Origin: Desmodesmus armatus
Lineage: Eukaryota > Chlorophyta > Chlorophyceae > Sphaeropleales > Scenedesmaceae
DNA length: 64,000 bases
Reading direction: 5' to 3'
Assembly: GCA_007449985.2 (NCBI GenBank)
Contig: VIIQ02000002.1
Location: forward strand, 1,364,001-1,428,000
A program made the position numbers and the translations under genes. Shown here one piece after another: positions 32,070 through 48,643 of the stretch (position 1 is its first letter; each line of letters begins with the position of its first letter). Below the pieces are notes generated by a model. The model was not told the DNA's origin and ran no database searches. It saw only the letters and a program-made list of their open reading frames with translations.

Positions 32070-34765
32070 TCACAAGCTAGGTGCTGTCGTCTGCCAGGGG
32101 TGCCCAACCTCTGCCAACATAGTCAGTGGCCGCTGCTGCTGAGCAAACTGCAGGTCTTCATCAGACTTGAGCAGGATGGTGCCAGCAAAGCCTAAGGAGC
32201 TGCAGGCAACAAACAGCACAACAGCACGCAATCAGGCAGCCAACATGGAGTGACGTCGAAACATTTGTTGCAGGCCTATATGGCGCCTACCGCACAGGGG
32301 GCCAGGGATTCACACCGCTGCAGCTTGCAGGATGACATGTGCATAAAGATTTGGGCTACATCAGACGCGCACATCAGCGCTTACTCAAGAGGAGTAACAC
32401 GAAAGGGACAATGCCAAACAGCACTGCTGCTTGTCAAACCACAAGGTGCTGGTGATTGCCCGCCGCACATGCACTCACTTGATGGCTGCTGGCCCACACA
32501 TTTCCTGCCTCCGAGGCACCATCAACAGGAAGGTGCTGGTCAGCACAACATTGTAGGACACAGGTGCAGGAAGGCCGGCCTGGCACATGGCCAGCAACTG
32601 GTTTGCCGCTGCCTCCATCTCATCCGGCGTTGTGCTGCAGTCACGCAAACAACAGTCGGCACAGAGAGCCAGATTGCTCAAGTACATCTGCGCTGTACTC
32701 AAAGAACAGTGCTGCATTCAAAGCAGCTCATAGCCACTCCAGTAATGTAGAGCTGTGCCATATGGAAGCGTAGGTTGACAGCCATAATGCGCCCCGTCAA
32801 CTATCACATGTGGCGTGGCATTGCACTCCTTTTCCGTTACAGGCTGCAGGCGTACTGCTTTCCTCAAATGCACCTGTCAGCCCACCTGTCTGTTAGCACC
32901 ACTGCGTATGCCCTGTAAGGTAGCTGCCTGACCTCAAAGGGTTGCAGGGGGGCTGCCGCTGCAGCAGCCTGTGCTGCCAGCACCACAGGCTCAATGGGCG
33001 CCTGGGGGGAGCTGCACTGCTGCCCAGCCGGCTGCTCAGCAAAGGGTAGGGGCACTACCTGTGTGCATGGATTTGCATGGACAATGCTAGGCCTCAGGCA
33101 CACCCCCAGTTGTCCAAAATCATCACAACTCAATAGTATGAGCTTGGCAGCAGGAATGTACCTTGAACTAGCCTGGCTGCCTGATGTTTGTGGTGCCACC
33201 AAAAGGCACTAGTAGTGCCTGGCTCAAGGCAATGACACTGTCAGCGTAGCACCAGTGGCTTGCTGTGACAGTGCCCCAGGTGGTCGTCTGGCTGACAGCC
33301 GCAGCAGTGGAGCATGCGATGGCCATGAGTAACCGATTGCGTTGGACAGATGCACAGAAGCCCTGCTGTGAGTCTGATGGGCGGCAACATGTTGCGTGCC
33401 CACCTGAACGTGTTTGTGCGGCTGGCTGCGCCCTGAGTGCTCACCACAGTTGTAGAATGCAACACCACCCTGGGGCATGGCTGCCAGCACCTGCACAATG
33501 CGGACAAAAAAGGGCAGCATGCTGACGCTGCACAGGGGTGAGGTGCAACCGCAGCTAGTGCTGGAGTTTGGATGGCCCAGTCCTGGCCAGCAGATGCCTT
33601 GTCATGTTGCGCTGTGCGGTGTCAAAAGTGTTACACCATCTAATGAACATGCAGCCAGTTAGGCGATAGCTGCAGCTCCGTCAGCTCTGGAGGCATGTGT
33701 AACCTGCATGGCACCCCACTTGCCACTTTTGATGACCGGATGCATTATCGCTTGTACCACGGACACACGTATGTGTGTTGTTCCCACGCGCACCCCAAAG
33801 CAGCCACTGGGATATACCAACCACCCTCACCTGCTGTGTTGCTGCCAGGTCTCTGCTGTTGAGTGGGTCCTGCTGTGACTCGTACTGCCGTGTGACCACC
33901 AGCACGTGGTGCGGCACCACATTGAACTTGTTCAGCAGCAGGGTGTGGCTGTCTGACAGGTGCTGCACCCACAGCTCCTCCTCATATGGCAGGAAGGGGT
34001 TGCGGAAGGCTGGGGGTGGCGTCGCAGGCTGCTGCTGCTGCTGCTGGTGCTGTGCGTCACTGCGGGGGGTAAAGTGCAGGGCATCACAGAGTTGGCATGG
34101 TGGTGGGGTAGTACACAGCAGGATGGCCAATGCAGTGTACAATGCTCAATGAGGTTTGGAACGTGGGGCTTGAAGTGTCTGGGTGCCTGCCTGCAATGCT
34201 GATCTGAACAGGTGCTTGGCACCTGTTTGCACCACTTACATTTTGAGCCACTGCGCTGGCGTTACAGGCCTTGATACTGCACTGCGTGAGGTTCACCATG
34301 CCCCGCCCCCCCCCCCCCCCCCCCCCCGACTCGCCCCACGTCACCCACCCACCTGCTGCCAGACAGCCCCTTGGGCTTTTTCTTCAGTGCGCTGGCCAGC
34401 CTCAGCACAAAGGTGATGCCACCATCCTCACACAGCTGTATCTGAGTGTCTGTCTTTGTGGCTGCTCCTGACTCCTGGGCCCTGTCATACACCTCTAGCA
34501 CCCGCTGCCACAGTGGGTGGATGCCCTGACTGTGGGGAGACATACTTGGAGCTGCAGATATGTTGCTGGTGGTGCTCCTGCAAGGCTGCAGTATAGTAGC
34601 CCTGCTGTATAGTGAGGGTATGGGATTACAGCTTGCCTGCTTCAGATTACTTGCAGGTGGGACTTGGCGAGCACTGAGTTGAGACCTCAAGAGATGCTGC
34701 ATCAGAATAGGCAAGGAGGGGTCACTTGAAGCTTTTCCTGGTGTAGTACAATGCATCCCAGGCAC
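32070..34765 (-). CDS. Ap4A phosphorylase (ATP adenylyltransferase)
   Basis: Phosphorolytic cleavage of diadenosine tetraphosphate to ATP and ADP, by a HIT-superfamily (GalT-branch) nucleotidyl transferase. Six exons join in phase: 34765-34353, 34059-33831, 33490-33404, 33058-32886, 32634-32479 and 32199-32070, giving 395 residues. Family marks are NPFLPYEEELWVQHLSDSH, LLLNKFNVVPHHVLVVTRQY, DPLNSRDL, GGVAFYNCG, the catalytic SQPHKHVQVVPLP with its H-x-H-x-Q triad, SYNVVLTSTFLLMVPR and the C-terminal SLGFAGTILLKSDEDL. The N-terminal 95 residues are low-complexity and may target an organelle. A short poly-Gln lies near residue 145. Alternative downstream ATGs in exon 1 exist. It is divergent from the FKBP gene with 206 bases between. 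Confidence 0.9.
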
Positions 34766-34971
34766 AGCACAATGTTGAAATGTGCAACCCCCTCTTCTCT
34801 ACCATGTCATTAGTCACTCTCTACAATGCCATCCAGCTCAGACCGACTGATCCCATTAGCAAGGGAAGTTTGCTCTACTCAATGGTCACAGGTTGAATTG
34901 CGACTGCAGTTGCATTTTGCTGTTGCACGTCTGACAGCGAGATCACTCCCTCCGCAAATTCCGATCCCGCA
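34766..34971. promoter_or_regulatory. Compact divergent promoter, Ap4A phosphorylase / FKBP-TPR
   Basis: 206 bases between the two start codons must serve both genes. No specific site recognised. Confidence 0.5.
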
Positions 34972-37900
34972 ATGAGCACGCCAGAGGGCCAGGAAAGCAC
35001 TCAAGCAGAACAGATAAATGGCACTCTTGATTCTGTTCCATTGGACCCTCCTGCAGACTGCCTCAAAATCACAGACGATGGGGGTGTGTTGAAGTATGTA
35101 GTAGCAGAAGGGTCGGGAGACTTGCCGGTGCGACATGGCAGGTGTCTAGGTAAGCAATAACAATTTTGATTGCACGTGAACCAATCCCTCCTGGTCAAGC
35201 GCCCTGGCACGCCCATGTGCTGGATAGTCCTGCGCGCCAGGTTGGCAATCCGTTGCTGCCTTGGATTGTGTTGCTGCTGCAGTGCACTATGTCGGGCGCT
35301 GCATACCCAGCGGGGAGGTGTTCATGAACACCAAGGAGGAGACGCAGGGTGCTGACCCCATCGTGGTCATAGCAGGCAGAGGTGAGGGTTGACTCCTGCA
35401 GCTGCAGCACTACACCCTCCTCCCTGTACCAGCTGTATCTCCTAAGCTTCCTTGCAAGAATCTCTGCCCTTTATAACACCCCTACAGCCCTTCAACACCC
35501 CCTCTCTGTCCACCCCTCCATGCCCCTATACCTGACGCACCAGACTCCTCCACCCGCGAGACTGGGCTGTACAGGGCAGTGGCCACGATGCGCCCTGGTG
35601 AGCGCAGCTGGGTGTACATCACAGACTGCAAGTACGGCTATGGGGAGAAGGGCAGCTTCAGCTTCCCCTCAGTGCCACCAGCCTGCCAGCTGGTGTATGA
35701 CGTCACCATGGTCACATGTGAACCACCTGATGAGGTGAGCCAGGGGTAGGGGGGTATGGCTGGAGCAGCAGGGGTCAGAGGGTGCACTCGTTTGGAGGTT
35801 TGATATGGGGAGAGGCGGTGGGGTAGGGAGGGGTGGCAGGGGGGGCACAGAGGTGATGGTTTGCAGCAGCTGTGGGGTTGGTGCTGTGTGGTGAAGGGCA
35901 TTCGCGGCAGGGGCCTGTGGTTTGCCAGACGGTGCCATGCAGATACCGCTTGCTGCCCCCCTCCTTCCCTGTTTTTGCATCCCGGGATCAGCCTCGCTCT
36001 TGCCACTGCTGAGCTTTGTCGTTGGATCGTTGTTTCTTGTCCCGCAGGACCGTGACCGGCGCACGATGCTGTTTGAGGAGCGGCTGGAGGCAGCTGAGCG
36101 GCGGCGGATGGACGGCAATGCACTCTTCGCTGAGGGCAAGTACACAGAAGCACTGGCCAAGTATGCACTGGTGAGGGGCCTGGCTGTGAGGCAAGACAGG
36201 ACTGAGACAGCGTCCAACAATGCCTGGCACAGAATCCCAGGGGTGAGAATGTCAGCCTGCCTGCACTAATCCAGTGCTTTGTGCCAAAGGCAGCCCGCCA
36301 TGTGTGCAGCAGATGGCGGAGAAAGGCTGTTCAGCAGGCTGTACTTAGCATCTGACTGTAGGGCTTGCTCAAGCAGCAAACTGTGCCTGCTTATGTTTGT
36401 TTGCCAGCAACTGCTCACTCCGCTTATGGTTGCTGCTGCTGCGGCTGCCGCTGCTGCCGCTGCTGCTGCCGCTGCTGCAGGCGATCTCTTACTGTGATGA
36501 GGACTTTATGATCCAGCTGCAGGGCCCCCACCTTGACAAGGCAGAGGAGGTGACGGACCCCATACTGCTCAACATGGCAGCAGCACAGCTCAAGACAGGA
36601 AACTACGCCATGGCAGCACACAATGCAACACAAGTAAGCCGCAGGCAGGCCAGGGGGCGTCACTAACAGCTTGCAGTTGGACAGCCCTACATGCAGACAT
36701 TAGGAATATGAATAGTCAGGTGCAGTCGGTTTCCTCTGAAGCCATCACCTGTAGGAACACCAATCCCACACGTCTCAGCGCCGAAGGCACTAGTGTGTTT
36801 GGAGTGGGCGCACGCGTTCCTACCTGAGTATATGGGTCCCCGGTACCAGCTTCATGCTTGCCTGACACACTTGGTAGTGGCTCCATGTGGGGGCTGCCAC
36901 CCCACCAACGCCGGACAACGCCAACATGGCATGACACACCGTGTGATTGCACGCTCGCAAAGATTGTACGCATGGTCCAACATCCTCCCAATGCCAAGTC
37001 CACTACATGTGGCGTGTTTGTGAAGTTGTCTTTTGCTGCGGGGACATGGCGGCTTGATGCATGACTTGGATCCAGAAGGTGTGATGCACTCATGTGTTGA
37101 CAAGTACGCTGTTGTGTGTCTGTGTCTGTGGCTGTCACCCTCATGGCTGTGGTTGCTGCCTGGTGTTGTGTCCAGATCATCATGCGTCACCCGCAGCATG
37201 TCAAGGCGCTGTTCAGGCGGGCTAAAGCGCGCACGGGGCTGGGGCGCACTGAGGAGGCGCTGCAGGACCTTATCAAGGCAGCAGAGCTGTGAGTCACTGC
37301 TCACACTGCATCTGCGCATTTCTCCTCACACCTGGTACATTTCTGCATTGTGCTGATGCACACACAGTGCAGTATCGTCTACAATGCAGCTGTGCTGTTA
37401 GATAAGGACTGCAGAACACAGGCACCACCACACTTGCTTGCTGCTCATGACCATGCTTTCATACAGCCTTGTGACACTATTGTCACATCGCCGATATGGG
37501 TTCCTGAGCTTTGCTGAGACAGTTTCTGTACTTGCAACCGTCACTGTTCCCCTCCATCACCCCCTGCTGTGCAGTGACCCTGAAGACAAACAGATACAGC
37601 GGGAGCTGCGGGCCCTCAAGTCTCTCATAAGGGAGGAGCAGGCTGAGTCAGCAAAGGTCTTCAAGGGTGCACTAGGAGCTCCACCCAAGCCAAAACCCAG
37701 CAATGGCGCAGATAGCAGCAGTGGCGTAGACAGCAGCAGCGGCAATGGGAATGGTACAGCAGCGGCGGCGGCAGTGGCAGCAGCGGCTGCTGGTAGGGCA
37801 GCGGAGATAGATGATTCAGCAGCAGCAAGCGCCTCGAAAGCTGAAGCAGCAGCAGGCGGCTCGAAGGCTGAAGCAGCAGTAGCAAGCAGCAATGGCAGTG

Positions 37901-37992
37901 CGCAATTCCAAATGGCTGCAGCAGCGGCCGTGCTGTTGATAGCAGCGCTGCTGGCATTTTTGTTTGGGTGGTTACCGGGTACCGGTGCGTGA
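34972..37992 (+). CDS. FKBP-TPR protein with C-terminal membrane anchor (TWD1/FKBP42-like)
   Basis: An immunophilin-like co-chaperone. Seven exons join in phase: 34972-35149, 35283-35381, 35544-35734, 36048-36170, 36481-36633, 37176-37288 and 37575-37992, giving 424 residues. An acidic N-terminus precedes the FKBP domain (about 40-158: VHYVGRCIPSGEVF, YRAVATMRPGERSWVYI, YGYGEKGSFSFPSVPP). Three TPR helices pairs follow (about 160-295: DGNALFAEGKYTEALAKY, LNMAAAQLKTGNYAMAAHNA, VKALFRRAKARTGLGRTEEAL). The dicarboxylate-clamp residues N/N/K/R look present, so HSP90 binding is likely. An Ala/Ser-rich linker leads to a C-terminal hydrophobic helix (about 398-417), giving tail anchoring as in TWD1 and animal FKBP8. 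The FKBP pocket is diverged, so isomerase activity is doubtful. Confidence 0.9.
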
Positions 37993-39300
37993 GTGTTGCA
38001 CGTAGGCAGTGGTGCACACAGGGTGCAGCAGGCACAGGAGGAGTGACTGGGGGAGGCCTTGCGCAGGTGACAGAGGCCCGAAACCTTGCCAGCACAAGCA
38101 GCATTGTGCAGCTGCCCCGTAGCAGCGGCAATTTCTGTACCCCCTTCAGGCCGGGTTGTCTGCAGTGCCGGTCTGCTGTTGGCCCAGCCCCGATGCCACC
38201 TTGAGCCACTGCCAAGTGTTATATGGGTGCGAGTAATGACCAGCGCATGCTGTGGCTAGTCGCCAGCTGGCACCGTTTTCAGGCAGGTTGGAATAACTGG
38301 ACTTGTGTGGCCTGCTTGATGGCCATGCACTTGCAGCTGCTGTTGTGCTGTTGCTTAGTTGTGCAAGGGTATTGGCAGCTTTCACACGCCGGCTGTGGTG
38401 CGAGATCTACTTGAAAGCAAGATACCTGGTGGTTGCTGTTGCCGAGAACCGTGGGCATGTGAAAAGGGGGCCACTGCCCACCTGCATGCATGCATCTGTA
38501 CTGAGCGTCCACAGAGCTGGTTTCACGTCTGACTCGTCGCAGGGCGCGGCATGCACGCCTAAAACAGCATGCAAAGCCTGAGTCAATACAGGTTATATTG
38601 CTACACCTCTCCATGTTCCTTGGCATACCTGTCTGCCTTGACAGTGGCCAACATACACACTGTCCTATGGATCAACCAAGCCAAGCTAGCCATGTCCTGA
38701 ACAGCCCATTGGGCACCAGCTGGCTGCCTTGCAGACTGCAGTGCATGTGATGCATGGGCAACTGAAGGCGATACAAAGCAGAGGGCTTTGTCGCCACAAC
38801 TTCTGGCTGCTCAACAAAGGTACTCACGCAACACCTGACCACCACTCGACCACCAGGGACCTAAATAACACGCAGGCTTGCATTCAGTGCCAAGCAGCCT
38901 CCATTGGGCCTGTGAGATGCCTCCAACAGCCTGCCCAAAGAACAACACATCTGCCATACACTGCTGCCAAAGCGCTTTCACTGGCGTAGGCAGGTTTATG
39001 GGATGCTGCAACTGAGATACATGTTGCGGCAACCAGGAGGTGCTTATGCAGCATCAGCTGTCAGTTGCCAATTCACACACACTATGCCATGCAAAACAGG
39101 TGCCCATCTGTACACACACGGCCCTATGTGTTCCCATCAACAGCTGTGCCAATGCTGCCTCCGCTGCCCAGCCTGTATCTGTGCCAGCCAGCTGAGAACA
39201 GCGCTCAACCAGGATAGCCGCTAGCCTGGACTCAGTGACTGAGTTGCAGCCGCCACGGATCACGCATCATATAGTGCGACTGCATTAGGACAGCTGCTCA
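37993..39300. other. Intergenic stretch, nothing recognised
   Basis: About 1.3 kb between convergent 3' ends (FKBP-TPR and the 296-residue gene). I see no exon, repeat family or RNA gene here; open frames are short and biased in composition. Confidence 0.45.
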
Positions 39301-41996
39301 TCACCAGCCGCTGACCGTGAGTCCTGCTGTGGTGATGAGTGTGGTCCACAGCGCACGCATCACGCGCGGCAGGAAGGGCAGGTTGTGCAGCACCTCCGTC
39401 ACATTGATGATGCTCTCGTCCTCTGCACACACAGCACAACGCAGCAGTAGCCACCATGGGTGAAGTTTGTCAATGTTTGACTGTCATGGCTGCACAGACA
39501 TGCACATGCATGGCGGCAGCTCCCTTGCATAAATGCAGCATTCTTGCCAAATGTCCATGCCATGCCAGTGCACTGTCCATGCTCACAACTGTGGCCACTG
39601 GCCGCAGCCACATGCACTGGCTACTGCTGACAGCACTGTGTGATGATCAGCAGCATAGGCCCCTCCATGCAGTGGCCTGCCCCTCACCCCCTGTGACGAT
39701 GCTCCATGTGCCCTTCAGCTTCACTGGGTCAGGCACCACCAGGCTGGCAAACGGCAACCACCTGCACAATCACAGCGCAAGCCACATTTGTGGCACATAC
39801 TTCCGCTCTGATGCAGTCACCCTACTGTTGTCCAAGCCTGCACTTGGGACACATGTCCTACCAAGAGTGGCTACCGCGGCTGGCATCAACAGCTGCACAG
39901 GGATCGTCACGCTGCTGCAATGCAGTTGGGCAACTGCATTACATGATCGCCCGGCAACCCGGGGGTGTGGGTACGCGGCATACCTTGCGCGCGGGTGGAA
40001 GGTTAGCTCCGCATCCACATCTATAATGGCCATCTGCACAGGGACAGCAGCAAACACAAGGCTCTGCCATACTGCTGAGCCTGCTAGATCTACCTCCAGA
40101 GAATGGTCCAAGACAAACAGCTCCTCAGCACAGCATAGCACAGCGCAGTACCATAAGCCAGTTGCATTTTCCAGCTGCCTGACATGCCTGATGCAGCAGC
40201 AACCAATAGCAGCCTAAATGGCTGAAGTTGATATCTGGACATCGCTTGTAATTCTGGCTGCCGTGAGACAACCAGCACAACTGGGGGACTCCGGATCGGA
40301 TCCGGACGACAGTCAGCAGCATCCATGCACAGCTGTCTGGTTGGTGCTGCCTCACCACGCCTCAGCAGGGCATGGTGACTGGATTGGGACCCCAGGCCAT
40401 GATGAAGCCCACCGTTGAGTTGATGATCTGCAGGTTGATTGCCTTGGGGTTTGCCTCCACCACGTCAAATGCAAAGCTCAGCAGGTTTGACAGCACACGC
40501 ATGCGGTCCGCACCACGGCAGAAAAAGAAGGGCAGGTCAAACACGGCACTGCGAGGAGCAAGACACACACATGCAAATTGACAAGAATGGCCCCTCAGGG
40601 GTGGGTGGGGCCTGCAACCCGCCCGGCAGTGCATTGTGTGTAATGTCAGCGGGGAGCAATACACACAAGCGCTGGCTGTAGTGCAGCCAGCGCTCGAGTC
40701 AAAACTTTGCCTGCCTGTACATGTGAGAAGGACAGCTGCAGCTGCAAGATAGTCAAAAGAACAGGTCGCAACACGGTTTGTGCCTTGTGTACTACATAGT
40801 ATGCACCATGCTGGCTCAGCTGCAGGGGCGCAGTCCCTGCCGCCAGCTGCAAGCATGACCATCCTGACAGGGCCCTGGAGCTTCCGAAGCGTCACTGAGC
40901 CACCAGCAATGCAGAGCATGTAAGCCAAGTGCATGGCGCCCCGAAGCTGACAATCTGCTCACTTGAACTGGAAACGGTCATACACCTGCAGACGAGAAAA
41001 TACGTCACAGGAGTTTTTGAACAATGCCGCATTGCCATTGTCACGGGGACAAGGGCCTGCCTTGCTCCTGTGATGATCTGCGTGCATATTTGCGGTGAAA
41101 ATATCTACTTGTAACAACCTCCCCCCCCCCCCCAAAATATGCATGAATCACCATCTGCTGCACGGCCGTTCCGCGGGTTCTGCAACTGCTGCGAAGCGGC
41201 TGAAGCACACCCATCACATGCATGCCTTCAAACACTGTCTGCATGATGTTCCTATGACAACAGCACACATGGCTCGTGCAGTGCACCTGGCTCAGCTCCT
41301 TGTGGCCCCGTGCTGTGTAGATGCCAAACATCGTCATGATCAGGGACTGCACAACGAAGCAGCAGCAGACGTTACGCAGCAGGCAACCAGCACAGGACAG
41401 GACAGTTGTCCAACACTCAACAATGTATGTCCATGCCGATGCTGTCCGCTGTTGTATACAACATGTGGACACTCACCTTCACTTCAGGAGCTGCGTCATC
41501 AAACTGCACATCAAGGAGAGACAGGTAATCAAATTCACTGCTACAGTCAGCGTAGCTAACAGCAGAGCTGAGTGGCAGAACCTGGCTGGACCATGTGCAG
41601 ATCGTGCATACCATTTTGAGGACTGGTGGTGACAGCTGCTGGTCCTTGATGGCACCCCCATAGGGCAGTATAGGCTCCACACTGCCTCGCAGTGGCTGCG
41701 GCGCTGCACCATTGGATTTGAGGGTTGTCATTGCTGGCTGGGGAGTGTGGACACACAACGCACGTGTACAACAGAAGAGCAGTGGCTTGCAAGACAATAC
41801 GAACGCATCTAAACTGTTTTTGGCGTTTCGCCTGTTGCGTTTTCGACCGTTGCAGATTTACGTCACCCGATGACGCCGTCCGCGCGGACAAGCTTTCATC
41901 AACGACGCTGGGAGTATCGATAGTTGTTTGCGCTGCTGAACGCTTGTTAACTTTCGGCTGCTGGAATCTGTGGACTTCCAGCGCAGTGTCGGCCAT
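39301..41996 (-). CDS. Unrecognised conserved-looking protein of 296 residues
   Basis: Nine exons join in phase: 41996-41862, 41737-41477, 41346-41287, 40985-40963, 40548-40413, 40124-40095, 40033-39984, 39761-39688 and 39422-39301. Two are micro-exons of 23 and 30 nt. After a disordered N-terminus (45 residues with KRSAAQTT and Ser runs) comes SSEFDYLSLLDVQFDD, LIMTMFGIYTARGHKELSQ, FDLPFFFCRGADRMRVLSNL, FAFDVVEANPKAINLQI, MAIIDVDAELTFHP, FASLVVPDPVKLKGTWSIVTG and a C-terminal hydrophobic helix ending LTTAGLTVSGW-like. The helix-then-strand pattern in the middle could suit an NTF2/SnoaL-like fold, but I do not recognise the family. The 40124 acceptor (CTGAG) and the 63-nt intron after 40095 are the weakest joins. 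It is transcribed in the same direction as CMP kinase. Confidence 0.65.
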
Positions 41997-42438
41997 GATC
42001 ATGCATGATGGGTGGCAGTGCAGAGCCTGGTAGTACCAGCAGGGTATTGTTACAGTACTTGTGATCGGTGCTGCAACGGATCCACCGAGAGTGGTCCAAA
42101 CTGGACTGCTCAAAGCACCATATGGCTTATCATGCATGCATCTTGATGCCCCACACTGATCAACAATGCCGCATGTGGCTATTATGCCTACCGTGCAGGT
42201 GACCAGACACACAGCTAGATCGCTGCAGGCGATGCAAGGGGCAGAGGGACATGCACACTCCCCTGCTCGCGCACTGGCGCGTTATGCACATATACACATG
42301 TGCTAATGGCGGCCATGTACAAGGCGACTGCTTGCGATTGCCTGCAAGCACACGCCTAACTCAAGAGACACCAGCAATTCTTCCTGAAATCAACCAGACT
42401 GCGTAGCTCAACCAAAATGACAGCACAGCATCTCATGT
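41997..42438 (-). other. Spacer between CMP kinase and the 296-residue gene
   Basis: 442 bases holding the 3' flank of CMP kinase and the promoter of the gene downstream of it on the same strand. No gene seen. Confidence 0.5.
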
Positions 42439-43743
42439 TCATGCTGCTACGGCCTGCTCCTGCTGCTGCTTCTCCATCGCTGCCTCCACAAGGCTGCGTG
42501 CCTGCGCAAACGCTTGGTCTATGCTCATGCTCGTGGTGTCCAGCGTGACAGCATCAGCAGCAGGCTTCAGGGGAGCAGTAGCCCTGTTCATGTCCCTGTC
42601 ATCCCTTGCCTTCATATCAGCAAGGACCGCATCGAAGTTGGCAGCGGCAGCATCAGCACCCTTCCTGGACAGCAGCTCGTCGAGGCGCCGCTGTGCGCGG
42701 ACTGCCACGTCAGCGGTGACGTACAGCTTGACGGGTGCGTCTGGGCAGATGACCGTGCCGATGTCACGGCCGTCCAGCACAGCACCTGCGCAGCAGCAGC
42801 AGCAAAGCACAGCCAGGCTGGTCAGGACCAACTGCCGATGCACACAAACACACCAATGTGTATCATGTTGGTGATACTAGCGCGGCGCGACGTGAAACAG
42901 TGGACTTTGACAACCCCTCCACTCAAACCCCTCAACAAGAATTCTGGCAGCACTCCCGCGATGCTCAGCTGCAGGGCTTGGTAACAAAATCATTCCACCA
43001 CATCTGCTGCTGCTGCCAATGTACCCTGGTTCATACCCTTCTGCACACGATCTGACCTCACCTCTCTTATCTGCAGGCGGGTGTGCAGCAAACTTGCGCT
43101 GCGCCTCCAGCAGCGCCGCCCTCACAGCCGGCAGAGCAGACACCTTGCTGGCCGCTACTGCTGCCTCATCCCCACGCAGCTGCGGATTGCCCGCCAAAGC
43201 AGTCAGATCTAGGGCAGCAGCCAGTGCTGCTACTGCCTGCTCATCTGCCAGGTCGATACCCTTGCTGACAGCCTCCCAGCCAACACCCCTGTACAGCAGG
43301 CCGGTGTCCAAGTGGGCCAGCTGCAGCTCGGAGGCGATGCGTTTGGCGATGGTGCCTTTGCCTGAGGCTGCAGGGCCATCAACAGCAACCACAAATGCTG
43401 CACCAGGGATGCAGGACACATGAGTGCAGAACTTCTGAGAAGCGTGAGCAGTGGTACTGGAAAGTTTGCAGATACCTCCAAAGTACTGGAGGTTGCGGGT
43501 GATACGTCGTGATTGTGGTCTGGCTTAGATTGCAAGCGCCCAGGGCTACAGTAACCTGAGTCACTCACCTGCTGCTGTTGCTGCTGCTGCTCCCATGCTG
43601 CTGCTGTTACTGCTGCTCAGCCTTGTGCCGTGCCCGCAGCCCCGTGCGACTTGAGATTGACCAAAGCAAGTGCTGATCGTGGTGTCGGGGCGAGTCACAG
43701 CTGCTCCTCGGGATGCTGCACGCTGCAGCAGCGGGAAGGCCAT
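42439..43743 (-). CDS. cmk: Cytidylate (CMP) kinase, bacterial type, probably plastid
   Basis: Phosphorylates CMP/dCMP with ATP. Three exons join in phase: 43743-43569, 43397-43062 and 42785-42439, giving 285 residues. Exon 1 encodes a 58-residue Ser/Ala/Arg-rich leader without acidic residues apart from one Asp, a good transit peptide. The kinase begins with [18 protein letters not shown] (P-loop 66-74), then [28 protein letters not shown] and the highly conserved [21 protein letters not shown] with [10 protein letters not shown]. The C-terminal part has [16 protein letters not shown] and [11 protein letters not shown]. All point to the Cmk family, not the UMP/CMP kinases of the eukaryotic cytosol, consistent with cyanobacterial origin. 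It is divergent from D-ribulose kinase. Confidence 0.93.
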
Positions 43744-43937
43744 CTGAAACGGTGGCGATGCGTATGGATTGATGATTAGAAGTGGAAACTGCTACTGACG
43801 TCAGTTGTGCGTGACCTCCGGCCACGGTCAAATTGACAGTACAGTGGCAGTTGTGAGCCAACTCCCGTTCTGGTGGTTGTCCAGATCTGACACCCCAACA
43901 CATGTGCTGTATCTGTGTACTCGCTGTAAGTGTCCCA
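43744..43937. promoter_or_regulatory. Compact divergent promoter with a TGACGTCA site
   Basis: 194 bases separate the CMP kinase and D-ribulose kinase starts. At 43796-43803 stands the perfect palindrome TGACGTCA, the CRE/ATF-type bZIP binding site, roughly 50 bases from the CMP kinase start and 135 from the other. Whether it functions is unknown; it could act in either direction. Confidence 0.45.
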
Positions 43938-47977
<4,040 letters not shown>

Positions 47978-48643
47978 CTGTTGATGGCGGGGGTTGTTTG
48001 TGTTGTTCTGGACCTTCAAAGGTTGTAACCTAGGTAGCCCAGCTGCAACGACGTGTGCTGCTGTGGATTCCACAGTGTGGAAAGGTAACTTACTCAAGAA
48101 AAGGGTGACAGGGAGTTGAGGCACGGGATGCTGATGGCAAGGATTAGACCCTGCTTCAAGAGGTTGGTGACCCCCCCTCCCAAAACACACACTTCAGCTT
48201 CAGCCTCTGCGATCTTACTACAACACACACTCCCACCCCCCTTCACCCACCCACACCTCTCCCCCACTGGCGCGTTGACTCACTGCTTGCTAAAGCTTCT
48301 TTAACGGGTCTGCTCGTCCCCACAATCTCGACACTTGGTCCCAGAACAGTCAGTTTGAAGGGCACTGTAACCGCTGCCTGACAGTCCGTCCTGCCCACAG
48401 GCGTTCTCCATCGATCCAAACCTGATGCGTAGCTTCCAGAAACAACCGCAATCATTGATCAACCGTGGATTTAGGTACTGGCACTCCCTGTATACTTCGA
48501 GCTTCTAGCATCCCGTGCGCAGCCCCGCAACAGTCTTCGACGCGCATTGGCACACTCCAGGAACACTTGCATAGTCTCAATCGTGGACAAGCGTCCCGTA
48601 GCAGACCTCTCAGACGACATTCTGTGATCAGAACAGGAGCATC
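47978..48643 (+). other. 3' flank of D-ribulose kinase
   Basis: About 670 bases without a firm gene. It includes a TGTAA (48024-48028) and a short motif CTTCAGCCTCTGCGATCTTA (near 48200) that recurs at about 52036 and 52147. Confidence 0.45.
48024..48028 (+). terminator. Probable TGTAA polyadenylation signal of D-ribulose kinase
   Basis: TGTAA 47 bases after the stop codon, within the inverted repeat GGTTGTAACC. Spacing is typical of green algal mRNAs if cleavage follows by 10-20 bases. Confidence 0.5.

Noticed and set aside
41556..42212. A 218-codon minus-strand frame upstream of the 296-residue gene taken as one long exon
   Set aside because: Only its part from 41996 to 41862 joins in phase to the next exon; the rest runs into a different frame from the conserved part and has no support.
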